Positions 1-9,217 of a DNA stretch of 64,000 nucleotides are shown in pieces (positions within the stretch are counted from its first letter, which is position 1; the number at the start of each line of letters is the position of its first letter). The stretch covers positions 1-64,000 of the forward strand of contig JAHBZS010000023.1 of the NCBI GenBank assembly GCA_019635285.1. Direction: 5' to 3'. The notes below the pieces were generated by a model that worked only from the letters and a program-made list of their open reading frames with translations, was not told the origin of the DNA and did no database searches. The DNA is from Rubrivivax sp. (GTDB taxonomy: Bacteria > Pseudomonadota > Gammaproteobacteria > Burkholderiales > Burkholderiaceae_C). The translations under genes and the position numbers were made by a program.

Positions 1-330
1 CGCGTCGGCGTCGATGGACAAGGTGCGCGCCGCCAGCTGGAAGTGCAGGCTGCGGATGCCGGCGAGGCCGGCCAGCGCGGCGCGGATCTCGGCTTCTTCG
101 GCCGCGCAGTCCATGCTGGCGATGCGCAAGGGCGTGCCCCGGGCTGCGGCAGGTGCCGCGGCGGCCGGTGCCGCCGCCGTGGGGCCGGCGCAGCAGGCGT
201 CGTGCGCGTGCGTGGGGGTCTGTGCGTGGGCGTGGGCGTGGGCGTGTGCGTGGGCATGCGCATGCCCCTGCGCCTCCTCGTGCGAGTGCCCGTGGCCGGG
301 CCCGTGCCGGTGCGGTGTCGAGGTGTCCAT
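1..330 (-). CDS. Heavy-metal translocating P-type ATPase, N-terminal part (cut by window edge)
   Basis: Minus-strand frame open from an ATG at 330 to the window edge; 110 codons visible. The protein starts with a histidine-rich tail (repeated HA dipeptides, roughly residues 7-45), then a CC pair, then a heavy-metal-associated domain with the core MDCAAEE near residue 80. The MDCxxEE form is typical of Zn/Cd/Pb exporters (ZntA/CadA) rather than copper ATPases (CxxC). The transmembrane and catalytic domains lie outside the window. It is divergent from a MerR-family regulator and has a MerR-type promoter directly upstream, so metal-induced export of Zn, Cd or Pb is the likely role. The metal is inferred from family features. 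Confidence 0.85.
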   Translation of the reverse strand, partial: MDTSTPHRHGPGHGHSHEEAQGHAHAHAHAHAHAHAQTPTHAHDACCAGPTAAAPAAAAPAAARGTPLRIASMDCAAEEAEIRAALAGLAGIRSLHFQLAARTLSIDADA

Positions 331-336
331 GCAGGC

Positions 337-367
337 ATTGGAAACCCTGAAGCAGGTGTAGAGTCAA
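337..367 (-). promoter_or_regulatory. MerR-type metal-responsive promoter of the P-type ATPase gene
   Basis: On the minus strand a -35 box TTGACT (367-362) and a -10-like TCCAAT (342-337) are separated by 19 bp, the over-long spacing that MerR activators correct by DNA distortion. An imperfect dyad ACTCT...AGGGT (344-364) fills the spacer, as in ZntR, CadR and PbrR operators. It sits between the divergent ATPase and regulator genes. Confidence 0.7.
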
Positions 368-370
368 GCG

Positions 371-847
371 ATGAAGATCGGTGACTTGGCCGCCGCCACC
401 GACACCTCGGTGGAGAGCATCCGCTACTACGAGCGCGAGGGCCTGCTGCCGGTGCCGGCGCGCACCCAGGGCAACTACCGGGCGTACGACGCGGCGCACG
501 TGCAGCGGCTGCAGTTCATCCGCCGCTGCCGCGCGCTGGACATGACCCTGGACGAGGTGCGCGCGCTGCTGCAGTTCATCGACACGCCGCAGGACGATTG
601 CGCCGGCGTCAACGCGCTGCTGGACGAACACCTGGGCCACGTGCGCCACCGCATCGCCGAACTGCGCCGGCTGGAAAAGGAACTGCAGCAGTTGCGCGCG
701 CAGTGTGCGTCGCCGCGCGCGGCCGATGCCTGCGGCATCCTGCGCGGCCTGGCGCAGGGCGGCGAAGCCAGGCGCCCGGGCGCGGACGACGGCCACCACC
801 GGCACGACGACCTGCACCGGCCCAAGGCGCGGCCTGCCGCGCGCTGA
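371..847 (+). CDS. MerR-family heavy-metal regulator (CadR/PbrR type)
   Basis: 158 aa. The N-terminal winged helix-turn-helix (MKIGDLAAATDTSVESIRYY) is followed by the R(Y)YEREGLL signature, a long dimerisation helix (about residues 80-110) and a metal-binding loop. Cysteines 77, 112 and 121 match the three-cysteine pattern of CadR/PbrR/ZntR. The C-terminal tail contains a His cluster (GHHRHDD), a known feature of some CadR proteins. It is divergent from the His-rich P-type ATPase and probably activates it through the 19-bp-spaced promoter at 337-367. Which of Cd, Pb or Zn is sensed cannot be decided from sequence alone. Confidence 0.88.
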   Translation: MKIGDLAAATDTSVESIRYYEREGLLPVPARTQGNYRAYDAAHVQRLQFIRRCRALDMTLDEVRALLQFIDTPQDDCAGVNALLDEHLGHVRHRIAELRRLEKELQQLRAQCASPRAADACGILRGLAQGGEARRPGADDGHHRHDDLHRPKARPAAR

Positions 848-851
848 GCGC

Positions 852-2126
852 ATGCTCGACGTCGTCATCGTCGGCGCTGGCATCGCCGGGCTGATCCACC
901 TGCACTACGCGCGCCAGGCCGGGCTGGCCGCGCAGGTGCTGGAAGCCCAGCCCGGCCTCGGCGGCCTGTGGCGCAAGTTGCCGGCGTGGCAGGACATCCA
1001 GTTCAGCGCGGTCGAATGGGCCGTCGGCGACCTGCCGCTGGCCGGGACGCTGCAGCCGCAGCTCCTGGCCAACCTGCAGGCCTGGGCCGACCGCTTTGCG
1101 CTGCACGACGGCATCCGCTACGACAGCCCCGTGCGCCGTGCGCGCCACGACGGCCGCCAATGGGTGCTGGACACGCCGCAGGGCGAAGTGCTGGCGCGCC
1201 ATCTGGTGGCGGCCAGCGGCGGCCACAACACGCCGCTGATCCCCCCAGTGGCGCGGCACGACAGCCGCGTGCAGGAGTGGCATGCCGCGGCGCTGCACGA
1301 GCCCGCGCGGCTGGCCGGCCGCGACGTGATGGTGGTGGGCGGTGGCGCGTCGGCCTTCGACCTGATCGAACAGGGCCTGCTGCACGGGGCGCGCCGCATC
1401 GTCTGGGTGCATCGCGGGCTGCGCTGGTTTCTGCCCAGCCTGCGGCCAAAGGCCATGGCCAGCGTGCGGCCCTTCGCCAGGATGCAGGCCGGCGGGCTGA
1501 GCGCCGCGCAGCAGAGCGCGGCACTGGGCGCGGACATGGTGGCGCGCTATGCGAAGTTCGGCCTGCAGGCCATCCAGCCCGGGCGCCCGATGGACGTGCT
1601 GCACGACCAGCTCTTCCCGGGGCGCCCGCTGATGATCGAGCACTTCGCGCGGCTGCAGCGCCACGCCGCCACGGTGCAGGCCATCGAGGGCGGCCGCGTC
1701 GTGTTGTCCGACGGCAGCCGGCACGCGGTGGACGTGCTGCTGTGGGGCGCCGGCTACGGCACCGACCTGCGCTGGTTCGACGCGCCGGCCATCGCCTCGA
1801 TCGGCAGCGTCAACGAACTGTGCGGCCGCTGCGGCTGCATCTTCCGCAGCCTGGATGCGCCGGACCTGCACTTTCCCGGCGTCGGGCTCGACGGCATCGG
1901 CGCCGCGCCGTGGGCCTACATGCTGGTCGCGCGGTCGATCATGTCGCACATCCGCGGCACCGCGCGGCTGGACCTGCAGCCGGTGGGCCACAAGGTCAAC
2001 CACTTCGACCTGGTGCGCCACCTGGCGCCGCGCGACCCCGGCAGCTACCCGCCGGGGCGCGGCTGGGACTTCTACCGACGCCTTGCGCTGGACACGCCGG
2101 ACGACCGGCCCTACCCACTGCTCTAG
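852..2126 (+). CDS. FAD/NAD(P)-dependent flavin-containing monooxygenase-like protein
   Basis: 424 aa from ATG 852, four bases after the regulator's stop. An N-terminal FAD Rossmann motif (VIVGAGIAG, residues about 4-12) and a second nucleotide-binding motif (VMVVGGGASAFDL, about 160-172) define the two-dinucleotide-binding fold of class B flavoprotein monooxygenases and related oxidoreductases. The WGAGYGTDL segment near residue 300 is the usual late FAD contact region. The substrate is unknown. It is close behind the metal regulator but shows no obvious functional link to it. Confidence 0.75.
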   Translation: MLDVVIVGAGIAGLIHLHYARQAGLAAQVLEAQPGLGGLWRKLPAWQDIQFSAVEWAVGDLPLAGTLQPQLLANLQAWADRFALHDGIRYDSPVRRARHDGRQWVLDTPQGEVLARHLVAASGGHNTPLIPPVARHDSRVQEWHAAALHEPARLAGRDVMVVGGGASAFDLIEQGLLHGARRIVWVHRGLRWFLPSLRPKAMASVRPFARMQAGGLSAAQQSAALGADMVARYAKFGLQAIQPGRPMDVLHDQLFPGRPLMIEHFARLQRHAATVQAIEGGRVVLSDGSRHAVDVLLWGAGYGTDLRWFDAPAIASIGSVNELCGRCGCIFRSLDAPDLHFPGVGLDGIGAAPWAYMLVARSIMSHIRGTARLDLQPVGHKVNHFDLVRHLAPRDPGSYPPGRGWDFYRRLALDTPDDRPYPLL

Positions 2127-2139
2127 ACGGGAGAGCCGC

Positions 2140-2934
2140 ATGACCTCACCCCTGACCCCGCGGCCAAGCTGCTACGACCACCCCCGCTACTACGAGATCG
2201 CCTTCTCCTTTCGCGACCTGTCGCACGAGGTCGACGTCATCCAGCAGACCATCGAGTCCTTTGCCGGCCGGGAGGTCTCGAGCCTGCTGCAGCTGGGGTG
2301 CGGTCCCTGCCAGCACATGGCGGAACTGTCGCGACGCGGCCTGCGCTTCGAAGGCCTGGACATCAACCCGGCGATGCTCGACTACTCAAGGGACAAGGCC
2401 GCGTCGGCGGGCATCGCCGCCACGTTCCACCTGCAGTCGATGGTCGATTTCAGGCTGACCCAGCCGGTGGACTATGTCTTCATTGCGCTGGGCGACCTGT
2501 ACGTGCAATCGACGGACGAGCTGAAGTCACTCCTGCGCTGCGTGGCCGCGGCCCTGCGCCAGGGCGGCCTGTTCCTGCTGGACTGGTGCGTGCAGTTCGA
2601 GCCCGCCCGGATGTTCAAGGCCGAAGGCGACCGCTGGGAGATGGCGCAAGGCGATGTCCGCCTGTCCGCCCATGTCGTGATGCAGCCGTTCGACCATCCC
2701 CATCAGCTGTTCCGCGAGCAGCTGGACATCGACGTGGTGGATGGGCAGACGCAGCTCTCGCTGTCGAGCCACTCGGTCAAGCGCGCCGTCTATCCGCAGG
2801 AGCTGCTCGAGCTGGTGAGCGGCATGGGGCTCTTCGAGTTCGTGGGCTGGTGGAACGACTGGAACCTCGATCAGCCCCTGGGGGCGACGACCGACGCCAT
2901 CTACCGGCCGATCACCCTGCTGCGCAGGGTCTAG
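2140..2934 (+). CDS. Class I SAM-dependent methyltransferase
   Basis: 264 aa. The start at 2140 is preceded by a GGGAGAG purine tract. SAM motif I is LLQLGCGPC (residues 49-57), followed by an acidic loop LDINPAML about 20 residues later and a motif II-like region DYVFIALGDLYV. The fold is of the Methyltransf_25/11 type used for small-molecule methylation. It follows the monooxygenase by 13 bp, so the two are probably cotranscribed and may act on one metabolite (inference). It converges on the usp gene, only 3 bp apart. Confidence 0.8.
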   Translation: MTSPLTPRPSCYDHPRYYEIAFSFRDLSHEVDVIQQTIESFAGREVSSLLQLGCGPCQHMAELSRRGLRFEGLDINPAMLDYSRDKAASAGIAATFHLQSMVDFRLTQPVDYVFIALGDLYVQSTDELKSLLRCVAAALRQGGLFLLDWCVQFEPARMFKAEGDRWEMAQGDVRLSAHVVMQPFDHPHQLFREQLDIDVVDGQTQLSLSSHSVKRAVYPQELLELVSGMGLFEFVGWWNDWNLDQPLGATTDAIYRPITLLRRV

Positions 2935-2937
2935 CGC

Positions 2938-3381
2938 TTAAGCGCGCGTGATGACGATGAGCACGCTGCACGGCGCGTACTCGATCAGGCTCTGCGACAC
3001 CGAGGTGCCGCGCCACCAACGCTCGGCCCAGCTGTCCAGGTGCTTGTGGCCCAGCACGATCAGGTCGGCCTGCACGGCGGACGCCGCGCGGGCGATCTCG
3101 TCCACCGCATTGCCCACCACCACCCGCCCCTGGGCCTCCAGCCCGGCGCTGCGCAGCCGCTGCAGGCCGGCGTCGAGGACCGACTGGTAGTGCTCCTTCT
3201 CGTCGGTGTCGGCGGTGGGGCTGAGCGCCCAGGCATCGACGGCGACCATGGCGATGGGCGGCGCCATCACCGCCACCAGATGAAGCCGCGCCTGGCTCCA
3301 CTGGCCGATCTCCTGGCAGTCGAGCAGCGCCCGCTGCCCGGCTTCAGAGCCGTCATAGGCCAGCACGATGGTTTTGTACAC
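2938..3381 (-). CDS. Universal stress protein, UspA family
   Basis: 147 aa single Usp domain. It starts [12 protein letters not shown], the family's beta1 strand with the Asp that contacts ATP, and ends with the glycine-rich nucleotide loop [20 protein letters not shown] followed by APCSVLIV. The spacing resembles the G-x2-G-x9-G(S/T) ATP-binding motif, with an unusual Trp-rich insert in the loop. Cytosolic; a general stress role is inferred from the family. It stands alone and converges with the methyltransferase. Confidence 0.9.
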   Translation of the reverse strand: MYKTIVLAYDGSEAGQRALLDCQEIGQWSQARLHLVAVMAPPIAMVAVDAWALSPTADTDEKEHYQSVLDAGLQRLRSAGLEAQGRVVVGNAVDEIARAASAVQADLIVLGHKHLDSWAERWWRGTSVSQSLIEYAPCSVLIVITRA

Positions 3382-3484
3382 GGCACTCTCCTGGGATCGC
3401 TGCGGCGACGGGTGTCCGCGCCATCGTAGGCGGCATGGCGCCGTTCGGCAACGGCACGCGCAGCGCGGGGAATTCTCGGAAACC

Positions 3485-3538
3485 GCATAAGCAAGCGCGC
3501 ATCGCTTCGTTCCGCCGTGCAGGGGCCGTTCCTAGCAT
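3485..3538 (+). promoter_or_regulatory. Candidate CysB-type promoter module upstream of the first sulfate receptor
   Basis: GCATAAGCAAGCGCG (3485-3499) lies exactly 48 bp upstream of TAGCAT (3533-3538), a -10-like hexamer followed by GCCGCCCGT. The same two elements with the same 48-bp offset precede the second receptor gene (4603 and 4651). GCATAAGC also occurs upstream of cysB (14662). Shared arrangement on sulfur genes suggests a LysR-type CysB activator site plus core promoter. Assignment to CysB is inference. Confidence 0.45.
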
Positions 3539-3569
3539 GCCGCCCGTGTCTTCTCGGAGCCCGGCCCCC

Positions 3570-4583
3570 ATGACCCGCTTTTCCCTCGTTCGCCGCCTGG
3601 CGCTGCTCGGCCTCGCCGCGCTGGCCGCCGGCGCCGCCCAGGCCAAGGACCTGACGCTGCTCAATGTCAGCTACGACCCGACGCGCGAGCTGTATGCCGA
3701 CTTCAACAAGGCCTTCGCCACCTACTGGAAGGCCAAGACCGGCGATCAGGTTGCCGTCAGGCAGAGCCACGGCGGCTCGGGCAAGCAGGCGCGCTCGGTG
3801 ATCGACGGGCTGGACGCCGACGTGGTGACCCTGGCGCTGGCCTACGACATCGACGAGCTGGCCGAACGGGCCAGGCTGATCCCGCCCGACTGGCAGAAGC
3901 GCCTGCCGCACAACAGCAGCCCCTACACCAGCACCATCGTCTTTCTGGTGCGCAAGGGCAACCCCAAGGGCATCAAGGACTGGGACGACCTGGTCAAGCC
4001 GGGCGTGTCGGTGATCACGCCGAACCCCAAGACCAGCGGTGGCGCGCGCTGGAACTACCTCGCCGCCTGGGGCTATGCGCTGAAGAAATTCGGCAACGAC
4101 CCCGCCAAGGCGCAGCAGTTCGTGGCCTCGCTGTTCTCCAACGTGCCGGTGCTGGACTCCGGCGCCCGCGGCGCGCTGATCACCTTCACCGAACGCGGTG
4201 TCGGCGACGTCTTCATCTCCTGGGAGAACGAGGCCTTCCTGGCGGCCCAGGAGTTGGGGCCGGACAAGTTCCAGGTGGTCGTGCCCAGCTTGAGCATCCT
4301 GGCCGAGCCGCCGGTGGCGCTGGTCGACAAGGTGGTCGACCGCAAGGGCACGCGCGACGTGGCCACCGCCTACCTGCAGTACCTGTACACCCCGCAGGGC
4401 CAGGACATCGCCGCGCAGCACCACTACCGGCCGATCGATCCGAAGGTGGCTGCCAAGTACGACAAGCAGTTCGCCAAGGTGAGCCTGTTCACCATCGACG
4501 AGCTCTTCGGCGGCTGGGCCAAGGCGCAGAAGACGCACTTCGCCGACGGCGGCGTATTCGATCAGATCTACACGCGCAAATGA
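3570..4583 (+). CDS. sbp: Periplasmic sulfate-binding protein (first of a tandem pair)
   Basis: 337 aa. ATG 3570 begins a standard Sec signal peptide ([25 protein letters not shown]) followed by the mature start [17 protein letters not shown], the hallmark N-terminus of Sbp/CysP. The sulfate-site signature [16 protein letters not shown] and the [16 protein letters not shown] segment are both present. It captures sulfate or thiosulfate for the CysTWA importer encoded just downstream. A close paralogue follows at 4688; differences such as LALAYDID versus MNQALDID near the ligand pocket could give different substrate preference. In-frame codons upstream of 3570 do not encode a signal peptide, which decides the start. 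Confidence 0.92.
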   Translation: MTRFSLVRRLALLGLAALAAGAAQAKDLTLLNVSYDPTRELYADFNKAFATYWKAKTGDQVAVRQSHGGSGKQARSVIDGLDADVVTLALAYDIDELAERARLIPPDWQKRLPHNSSPYTSTIVFLVRKGNPKGIKDWDDLVKPGVSVITPNPKTSGGARWNYLAAWGYALKKFGNDPAKAQQFVASLFSNVPVLDSGARGALITFTERGVGDVFISWENEAFLAAQELGPDKFQVVVPSLSILAEPPVALVDKVVDRKGTRDVATAYLQYLYTPQGQDIAAQHHYRPIDPKVAAKYDKQFAKVSLFTIDELFGGWAKAQKTHFADGGVFDQIYTRK

Positions 4584-4602
4584 GGTTGCTTAGTTGATTT
4601 GC

Positions 4603-4656
4603 GCATAAGCAATCGCGAAATCAGTTGTTTCCTGCAGGCGGCGCGCTGCTTAGCAT
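4603..4656 (+). promoter_or_regulatory. Second copy of the CysB-type promoter module
   Basis: GCATAAGCAATCGCG (4603-4617) and TAGCAT (4651-4656) repeat the elements found upstream of the first receptor gene with an identical 48-bp offset. The surrounding sequence has diverged, so retention of both elements and their spacing suggests function. It implies the second receptor and the downstream cysTWA genes have their own sulfur-responsive promoter. Confidence 0.45.
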
Positions 4657-4687
4657 GCGCGCCCGTTTGCTTTTTCCATCGATGCCC

Positions 4688-5713
4688 ATGAATCGCCCTG
4701 CCTTCGCCCGCACGCGCCGCGCGCTGCTGCTTGCCTCGCTGCTGACGGCGGGCGCGCCGCTGATCGCCGGCGCGCAGACCACGACGCTGCTCAACGTCAG
4801 CTACGACGTGGCGCGCGAGTTCTACAAGGACTACAACAAGGCCTTCCTGGCGCAATGGAAGCAGACCGGCGGCGGCGACCTGGTCATCAACCAGAGCCAC
4901 GGCGGGTCGAGCAAGCAGATCCGCTCGGTCATCGACGGGCTGGAAGCCGACGTGGTGACGATGAACCAGGCGCTGGACATCGACATGCTGGCGGCGCGCG
5001 GCGGCTTCGTGCCGCTGGACTGGGCCAAGCGCTTCCCCGACAACGCCGCGCCCACCACGTCGGTGACGGTGCTGCTGGTGCGCAAGGGCAACCCCAAGGG
5101 CATCAAGGACTGGGCCGACGTGGCCAAGCCGGGCACCTCGGTGGTCATCCCCAACCCCAAGCTCACCGGCAACGGCCGCTACAGCTACATCGCCGCCTAC
5201 GGCGCGGTGCTCAAGGCCGGCGGCACGCCGGCGCAGGCACGCGAACGCGTGCAGAAGATCTTCGCCAACGTGCCGGTGTTCGACGGCGGCGGCCGCGCGG
5301 CCACCACCACCTTCGTGCAGCGCAACATCGGCGACGCGCTGGCCACCTTCGAGAGCGAGGTCGACCTGATCCGCGAGGAATTCGGCGACGTCTTCGACGT
5401 GGTCTATCCGACCTGGACGGTGCTGGCCGAGAACCCGGTGGCCGTGGTGGACAAGGTGGTCGACAAGAAGGGCACGCGCAAGCAGGCCGAGGCCTACCTG
5501 AAGTGGCTGTGGTCACCGGAAGCGCAGGAGATCGCCGCGCAGCACGGCCTGCGCCCGCGCAGCGCCGCGGTGCTGGCCAAGCATGCCAAGGCCTTCCCCA
5601 AGGTCAACGCCTTCACGGTGGACGAGGTCTTCGGCGGCTGGCTCAAGGCGCAGAAGGAACACTTCGACGACGGCGCGATCTACGACCAGATCCTGGCGGC
5701 CAACCGCAAGTAA
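4688..5713 (+). CDS. sbp: Periplasmic sulfate-binding protein (second of a tandem pair)
   Basis: 341 aa from ATG 4688 (an ATG at 4682 is also possible). Signal peptide with an Arg-rich n-region (ARTRRALLLASLLTAGAPLIAGAQ), then [16 protein letters not shown] and the QSHGGSSKQIRSVIDG sulfate-site signature. Clearly homologous along its length to the preceding receptor, indicating tandem duplication. It is 12 bp from cysT, so it is the receptor most tightly linked to the transporter. Substrate is sulfate and/or thiosulfate by family. Confidence 0.92.
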   Translation: MNRPAFARTRRALLLASLLTAGAPLIAGAQTTTLLNVSYDVAREFYKDYNKAFLAQWKQTGGGDLVINQSHGGSSKQIRSVIDGLEADVVTMNQALDIDMLAARGGFVPLDWAKRFPDNAAPTTSVTVLLVRKGNPKGIKDWADVAKPGTSVVIPNPKLTGNGRYSYIAAYGAVLKAGGTPAQARERVQKIFANVPVFDGGGRAATTTFVQRNIGDALATFESEVDLIREEFGDVFDVVYPTWTVLAENPVAVVDKVVDKKGTRKQAEAYLKWLWSPEAQEIAAQHGLRPRSAAVLAKHAKAFPKVNAFTVDEVFGGWLKAQKEHFDDGAIYDQILAANRK

Positions 5714-5725
5714 CGCGGGGCTGCC

Positions 5726-6562
5726 TTGATCCTGAGCCGCACCCTGCTGCGGCGGCACAGCGTGCTGCCCGGCTTCGACCTCGCGCTGGGCTTCGCGCTG
5801 CTGTACCTCAGCCTGATCGTGCTGATCCCGCTGTCGGCGGCGTTCCTGAAGACCTTCACGATGACCTGGCCGGCCTTCTGGGACGCGGTCAGCTCGCCGC
5901 GCGTGGTCGCTTCGTACCGGTTGACCTTCGGCGCGTCCTTCGCGGCCGCGGGCCTGAACGCCGTGTTCGGCCTGGTCGTTGCCTGGGTGCTGGTGCGCTA
6001 TGACTTCCCGTTCAAGCGCCTGATCGACGCGCTGGTCGACCTGCCCTTCGCGCTGCCCACCGCGGTGGCCGGCATCGCGCTGACGGCCATCTATGCGGGC
6101 AACGGCTGGATCGGCCAGTTCCTGCCCTTCAAGGTGAGCTTCACGCCGCTGGGCGTGTTCGTGGCGCTGGTGTTCATCGGCGTGCCCTTCGTCGTGCGCA
6201 CCGTGCAGCCGGTGCTGGAGGACGTGAACCGCGAGCTGGAAGAGGCCGCGGCCACCTTGGGTGCCAGCCGCTGGCAGACCTTCACCAAGGTGATCCTGCC
6301 GATCGTGCTGCCGGCGCTGCTGACCGGCTTCGCGCTGGCCTTCGCACGCGCGCTGGGCGAATACGGCAGCGTCATCTTCATCGCCGGCAACATGCCGATG
6401 GTCAGCGAGATCACGCCGCTCTTGATCATCACCAAGCTCGAGCAATACGACTATGCCGGCGCCACGGCCATCGCCGTGGTCATGCTGGTCATCTCGTTCG
6501 TGCTGCTGCTGGTCATCAACAGCCTGCAGACCTGGGCGCGCAAGCGCCAGGGCGGCGTATGA
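5726..6562 (+). CDS. cysT: Sulfate/thiosulfate ABC transporter permease CysT (CysU)
   Basis: 278 aa, TTG start at 5726. Six hydrophobic segments typical of the CysT family and the permease EAA loop ([21 protein letters not shown], about residues 173-193) that docks on CysA. Inner-membrane half of the sulfate channel; pairs with CysW. Its stop overlaps the cysW start in ATGA, indicating translational coupling. Confidence 0.95.
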   Translation: MILSRTLLRRHSVLPGFDLALGFALLYLSLIVLIPLSAAFLKTFTMTWPAFWDAVSSPRVVASYRLTFGASFAAAGLNAVFGLVVAWVLVRYDFPFKRLIDALVDLPFALPTAVAGIALTAIYAGNGWIGQFLPFKVSFTPLGVFVALVFIGVPFVVRTVQPVLEDVNRELEEAAATLGASRWQTFTKVILPIVLPALLTGFALAFARALGEYGSVIFIAGNMPMVSEITPLLIITKLEQYDYAGATAIAVVMLVISFVLLLVINSLQTWARKRQGGV

Positions 6563-7461
6563 ACACACTGGCCGCCCCTGCCGCAAGCGCGCCGGCCGGC
6601 GTGGCGCCGCGCGCGCTGCGCTCGGCCACCACCGAGGCGCCCTGGGTGCGCGTGCTGCTCATCGCCGTGGCGCTGGGCTTCCTGACGCTGTTCCTGTTCG
6701 TGCCGCTGGTGACCGTGTTCTTCGAGGCCTTCAAGAAGGGCTGGGGCGTCTACCTGGCGGCGATCAGCGAGCCCGACGCGCGCTCGGCGATCTGGCTGAC
6801 GCTGCTGGTCGCCGGCATCAGCGTGCCGCTGAACCTGGTGTTCGGCATCGCCGCGGCCTGGGCCATCGCCAAGTTCGACTTCCGCGGCAAGAACCTGCTG
6901 CTGACCTTGATCGACCTGCCGTTCAGCGTCAGCCCGGTCATCGCCGGCCTGATCTACGTGCTGGTCTTCGGCCTGCAGGGCTGGCTGGGCCCGTGGCTGC
7001 AGGCGCACGACCTGAAGATCATCTTCGCCGTGCCCGGCATCGTGCTGGCCACGGTGTTCGTCACCTTCCCCTTCGTCGCGCGCGAGCTGATCCCGCTGAT
7101 GCAGGCGCAGGGCGTGGAGCAGGAGGAGGCCGCACGCGTGCTCGGCGCCAACGGCTGGCAGATGTTCTGGCGCGTCACGCTGCCCAACGTGAAGTGGGCG
7201 CTGCTCTACGGCGTCATCTTGTGCAACGCGCGGGCGATGGGCGAGTTCGGCGCGGTCAGCGTGGTCAGCGGCCACATCCGCGGCCAGACCAACACCATGC
7301 CGCTGCACATCGAGATCCTCTACAACGAATACCAGTTCGCCGCGGCCTTTGCGGTGGCCTCGCTGCTGGCCCTGCTGGCGCTGGTGACGCTGGGGCTGAA
7401 GTACCTGGTCGAGCAGCGCGTCAAGCACCAGAAGCGGGCCGCCGGCGACAGAGCGGAGTGA
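6559..7461 (+). CDS. cysW: Sulfate/thiosulfate ABC transporter permease CysW
   Basis: 300 aa. ATG 6559 overlaps the cysT stop. Six membrane segments, the EAA loop ([21 protein letters not shown]) and the CysW-specific stretch [20 protein letters not shown]. Second permease half of the sulfate importer. The next gene, cysA, begins 118 bp later after a stem-loop, so it may be expressed at a different level. Confidence 0.95.
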   Translation: MNTLAAPAASAPAGVAPRALRSATTEAPWVRVLLIAVALGFLTLFLFVPLVTVFFEAFKKGWGVYLAAISEPDARSAIWLTLLVAGISVPLNLVFGIAAAWAIAKFDFRGKNLLLTLIDLPFSVSPVIAGLIYVLVFGLQGWLGPWLQAHDLKIIFAVPGIVLATVFVTFPFVARELIPLMQAQGVEQEEAARVLGANGWQMFWRVTLPNVKWALLYGVILCNARAMGEFGAVSVVSGHIRGQTNTMPLHIEILYNEYQFAAAFAVASLLALLALVTLGLKYLVEQRVKHQKRAAGDRAE

Positions 7462-7531
7462 CGTCGATGAATCCTGTCAAGGCTGATCAGCACGAGCGGG
7501 CCGCGCGCCGGGCCGCTCCCAAGCCGGCCCG

Positions 7532-7548
7532 CACCCCCGCGGGGGGTG
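7532..7548. other. GC-rich stem-loop between cysW and cysA
   Basis: CACCCCC and GGGGGTG form a perfect 7-bp inverted repeat around a 3-nt centre within the 118-bp cysW-cysA gap. It has no T-tract, so it is more likely an mRNA-stabilising or processing hairpin, or a dispersed palindromic repeat, than a terminator. Confidence 0.4.
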
Positions 7549-7579
7549 GGCCGATGTACTCGTCGGACCGGGGGCGCCA

Positions 7580-8653
7580 GTGAGCATCGAGATCCGCAAC
7601 CTGAACAAGCGCTTCGGCGCCACCGTGGTCTGCAACGACCTGAACCTGGACATCCCGGCCGGCGAGCTGGTGGCGCTGCTCGGGCCGTCGGGCTCGGGCA
7701 AGACCACCTTGCTGCGCATCATCGCGGGCCTGGAGGTGCCGGACAGCGGCCATGTGCTGTTCCACGGCGAGGACGCGACGCACACCTCGGTGCGCGAGCG
7801 CAACGTCGGCTTCGTCTTCCAGCACTACGCGCTGTTCGGCCACATGACGATCTTCGAGAACGTCGCCTTCGGCCTGCGTGTGCGGCCCAAGGCGCGGCGC
7901 CCGTCCGATGGCCAGATCCAGTCCAAGGTGATGGAACTGCTGAAGCTGGTGCAGCTGGACTGGGTGGCCGACCGCTACCCGCACCAGCTGTCCGGCGGGC
8001 AGCGGCAGCGCATCGCGCTGGCGCGCGCGCTGGCGGTGGAGCCGAAGGTGCTGCTGCTGGACGAGCCCTTCGGCGCGCTCGACGCCAAGGTGCGCAAGGA
8101 GCTGCGCCGCTGGCTGCGCCGGCTGCACGACGAGATGCACGTCACCAGCGTGTTCGTCACCCACGACCAGGACGAGGCGATGGAGGTCGCCGACCGCATC
8201 GTCGTCATGAACCACGGCGCCATCGAGCAGCAGGGCACGCCCGATCAGGTCTACGACCACCCGGCCAGCCCCTTCGTGCTGCAGTTCCTGGGCGACGTGA
8301 ACCTGTTCCACGGCCGCTTCGGCCACGTGCCGGGCAGCGTCGAGGCCGGCACCGAGACCGTCTACGTGCGCCCGCACGAACTGGACATCATCGGCCATGC
8401 CGAGCCCGGCGCGCTGCCGGTGACGCTGTCGCAGGTGCTCACGGTGGGTGCGCAGACGCGCATCGAATTCAAGCGCGACGACGACGGCTCCTATGTCGAT
8501 GTGGAGATGCCGCGCAGCGAGTTTGCCGCGCTGCGCCAGCGCCTGTCCTTAAGCAGCGGCAGCCGCGTGCACCTGCGCGCGCGGCGCATCACGCGCTTCT
8601 CGGCCGACCGTGGCGTGCAGCACGACCTGCCCGATCCGGCGGCGATGATCTGA
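7580..8653 (+). CDS. cysA: Sulfate/thiosulfate ABC transporter ATPase CysA
   Basis: 357 aa, GTG start at 7580. Walker [10 protein letters not shown] (residues about 36-44), Q-loop FQHYALF, ABC signature LSGGQRQR, Walker [20 protein letters not shown] and H-loop [15 protein letters not shown]. The C-terminal TOBE-like regulatory domain includes [10 protein letters not shown]. Energises CysTW at the cytoplasmic face. The last base is 11 bp from the rhodanese gene. Confidence 0.95.
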   Translation: MSIEIRNLNKRFGATVVCNDLNLDIPAGELVALLGPSGSGKTTLLRIIAGLEVPDSGHVLFHGEDATHTSVRERNVGFVFQHYALFGHMTIFENVAFGLRVRPKARRPSDGQIQSKVMELLKLVQLDWVADRYPHQLSGGQRQRIALARALAVEPKVLLLDEPFGALDAKVRKELRRWLRRLHDEMHVTSVFVTHDQDEAMEVADRIVVMNHGAIEQQGTPDQVYDHPASPFVLQFLGDVNLFHGRFGHVPGSVEAGTETVYVRPHELDIIGHAEPGALPVTLSQVLTVGAQTRIEFKRDDDGSYVDVEMPRSEFAALRQRLSLSSGSRVHLRARRITRFSADRGVQHDLPDPAAMI

Positions 8654-8664
8654 AGGGCGCGACC

Positions 8665-9132
8665 ATGCCCAAGAGCCCGCCCGGCGAAGACCCGACGCAG
8701 ATCCTGTACCGCGCCTTCAGCCGCAGCGGCGGCAAGCCGCGCACCTATGCCGGCTACGTCACGCCGCAGGAGGCGCAGCGCCTGGCCGAGATGGGCGTGG
8801 CCAAGATCGTCGACCTGCGTACCGCCTTCGAGCGCGAGTACGTGGGCCACGTGCCGGGCACCCTGCATGTCGAATGGCTGCCGCTGGGCTCCAGCGAGCC
8901 CAACCCGGGCTTCATCGACGCGCTGCGCGGCGTGGCCGACCAGAAGGACACGCTGGTGTTCCTGTGCCGCAGCGGCAAGCGATCGGACGCCGCCGCCACC
9001 GCGGCCGCCGCGGCCGGCTTCGGCTGCGTGCTCAACGTCATCGGCGGCTTCGAGGGCGACCTGGACGAACACGGCCAGCGCGGCCGCTTGAGCGGCTGGC
9101 GCAAGGACGGCCTGCCCTGGAAGCAGGGCTGA
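8665..9132 (+). CDS. Rhodanese-domain sulfurtransferase-like protein
   Basis: 155 aa single rhodanese domain. The active-site loop is CRSGKRS (Cys near residue 104), matching the six-residue Cys loop of persulfide-forming rhodaneses, preceded by the strand TLVFL. An upstream KIVDLRT strand and the EVEWLPLG-like CH2A region fit the fold. No signal peptide, so cytoplasmic. It is the last gene of the sulfate operon, suggesting a role in handling reduced sulfur after uptake (inference). Confidence 0.82.
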   Translation: MPKSPPGEDPTQILYRAFSRSGGKPRTYAGYVTPQEAQRLAEMGVAKIVDLRTAFEREYVGHVPGTLHVEWLPLGSSEPNPGFIDALRGVADQKDTLVFLCRSGKRSDAAATAAAAAGFGCVLNVIGGFEGDLDEHGQRGRLSGWRKDGLPWKQG

Positions 9133-9217
9133 GAGCGCAGCGCGGCCGTGCGGGCGCACTGCCGAGCGCGGGTCGGAGGCCTGACCCTCCGCGGCGTCGG
9201 GCGGAGCCCGGCGAGCG

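Noticed and set aside
7487-8398. Minus-strand frame opposite cysA
   Set aside because: It is the complement of an ABC ATPase with all motifs; no independent support.
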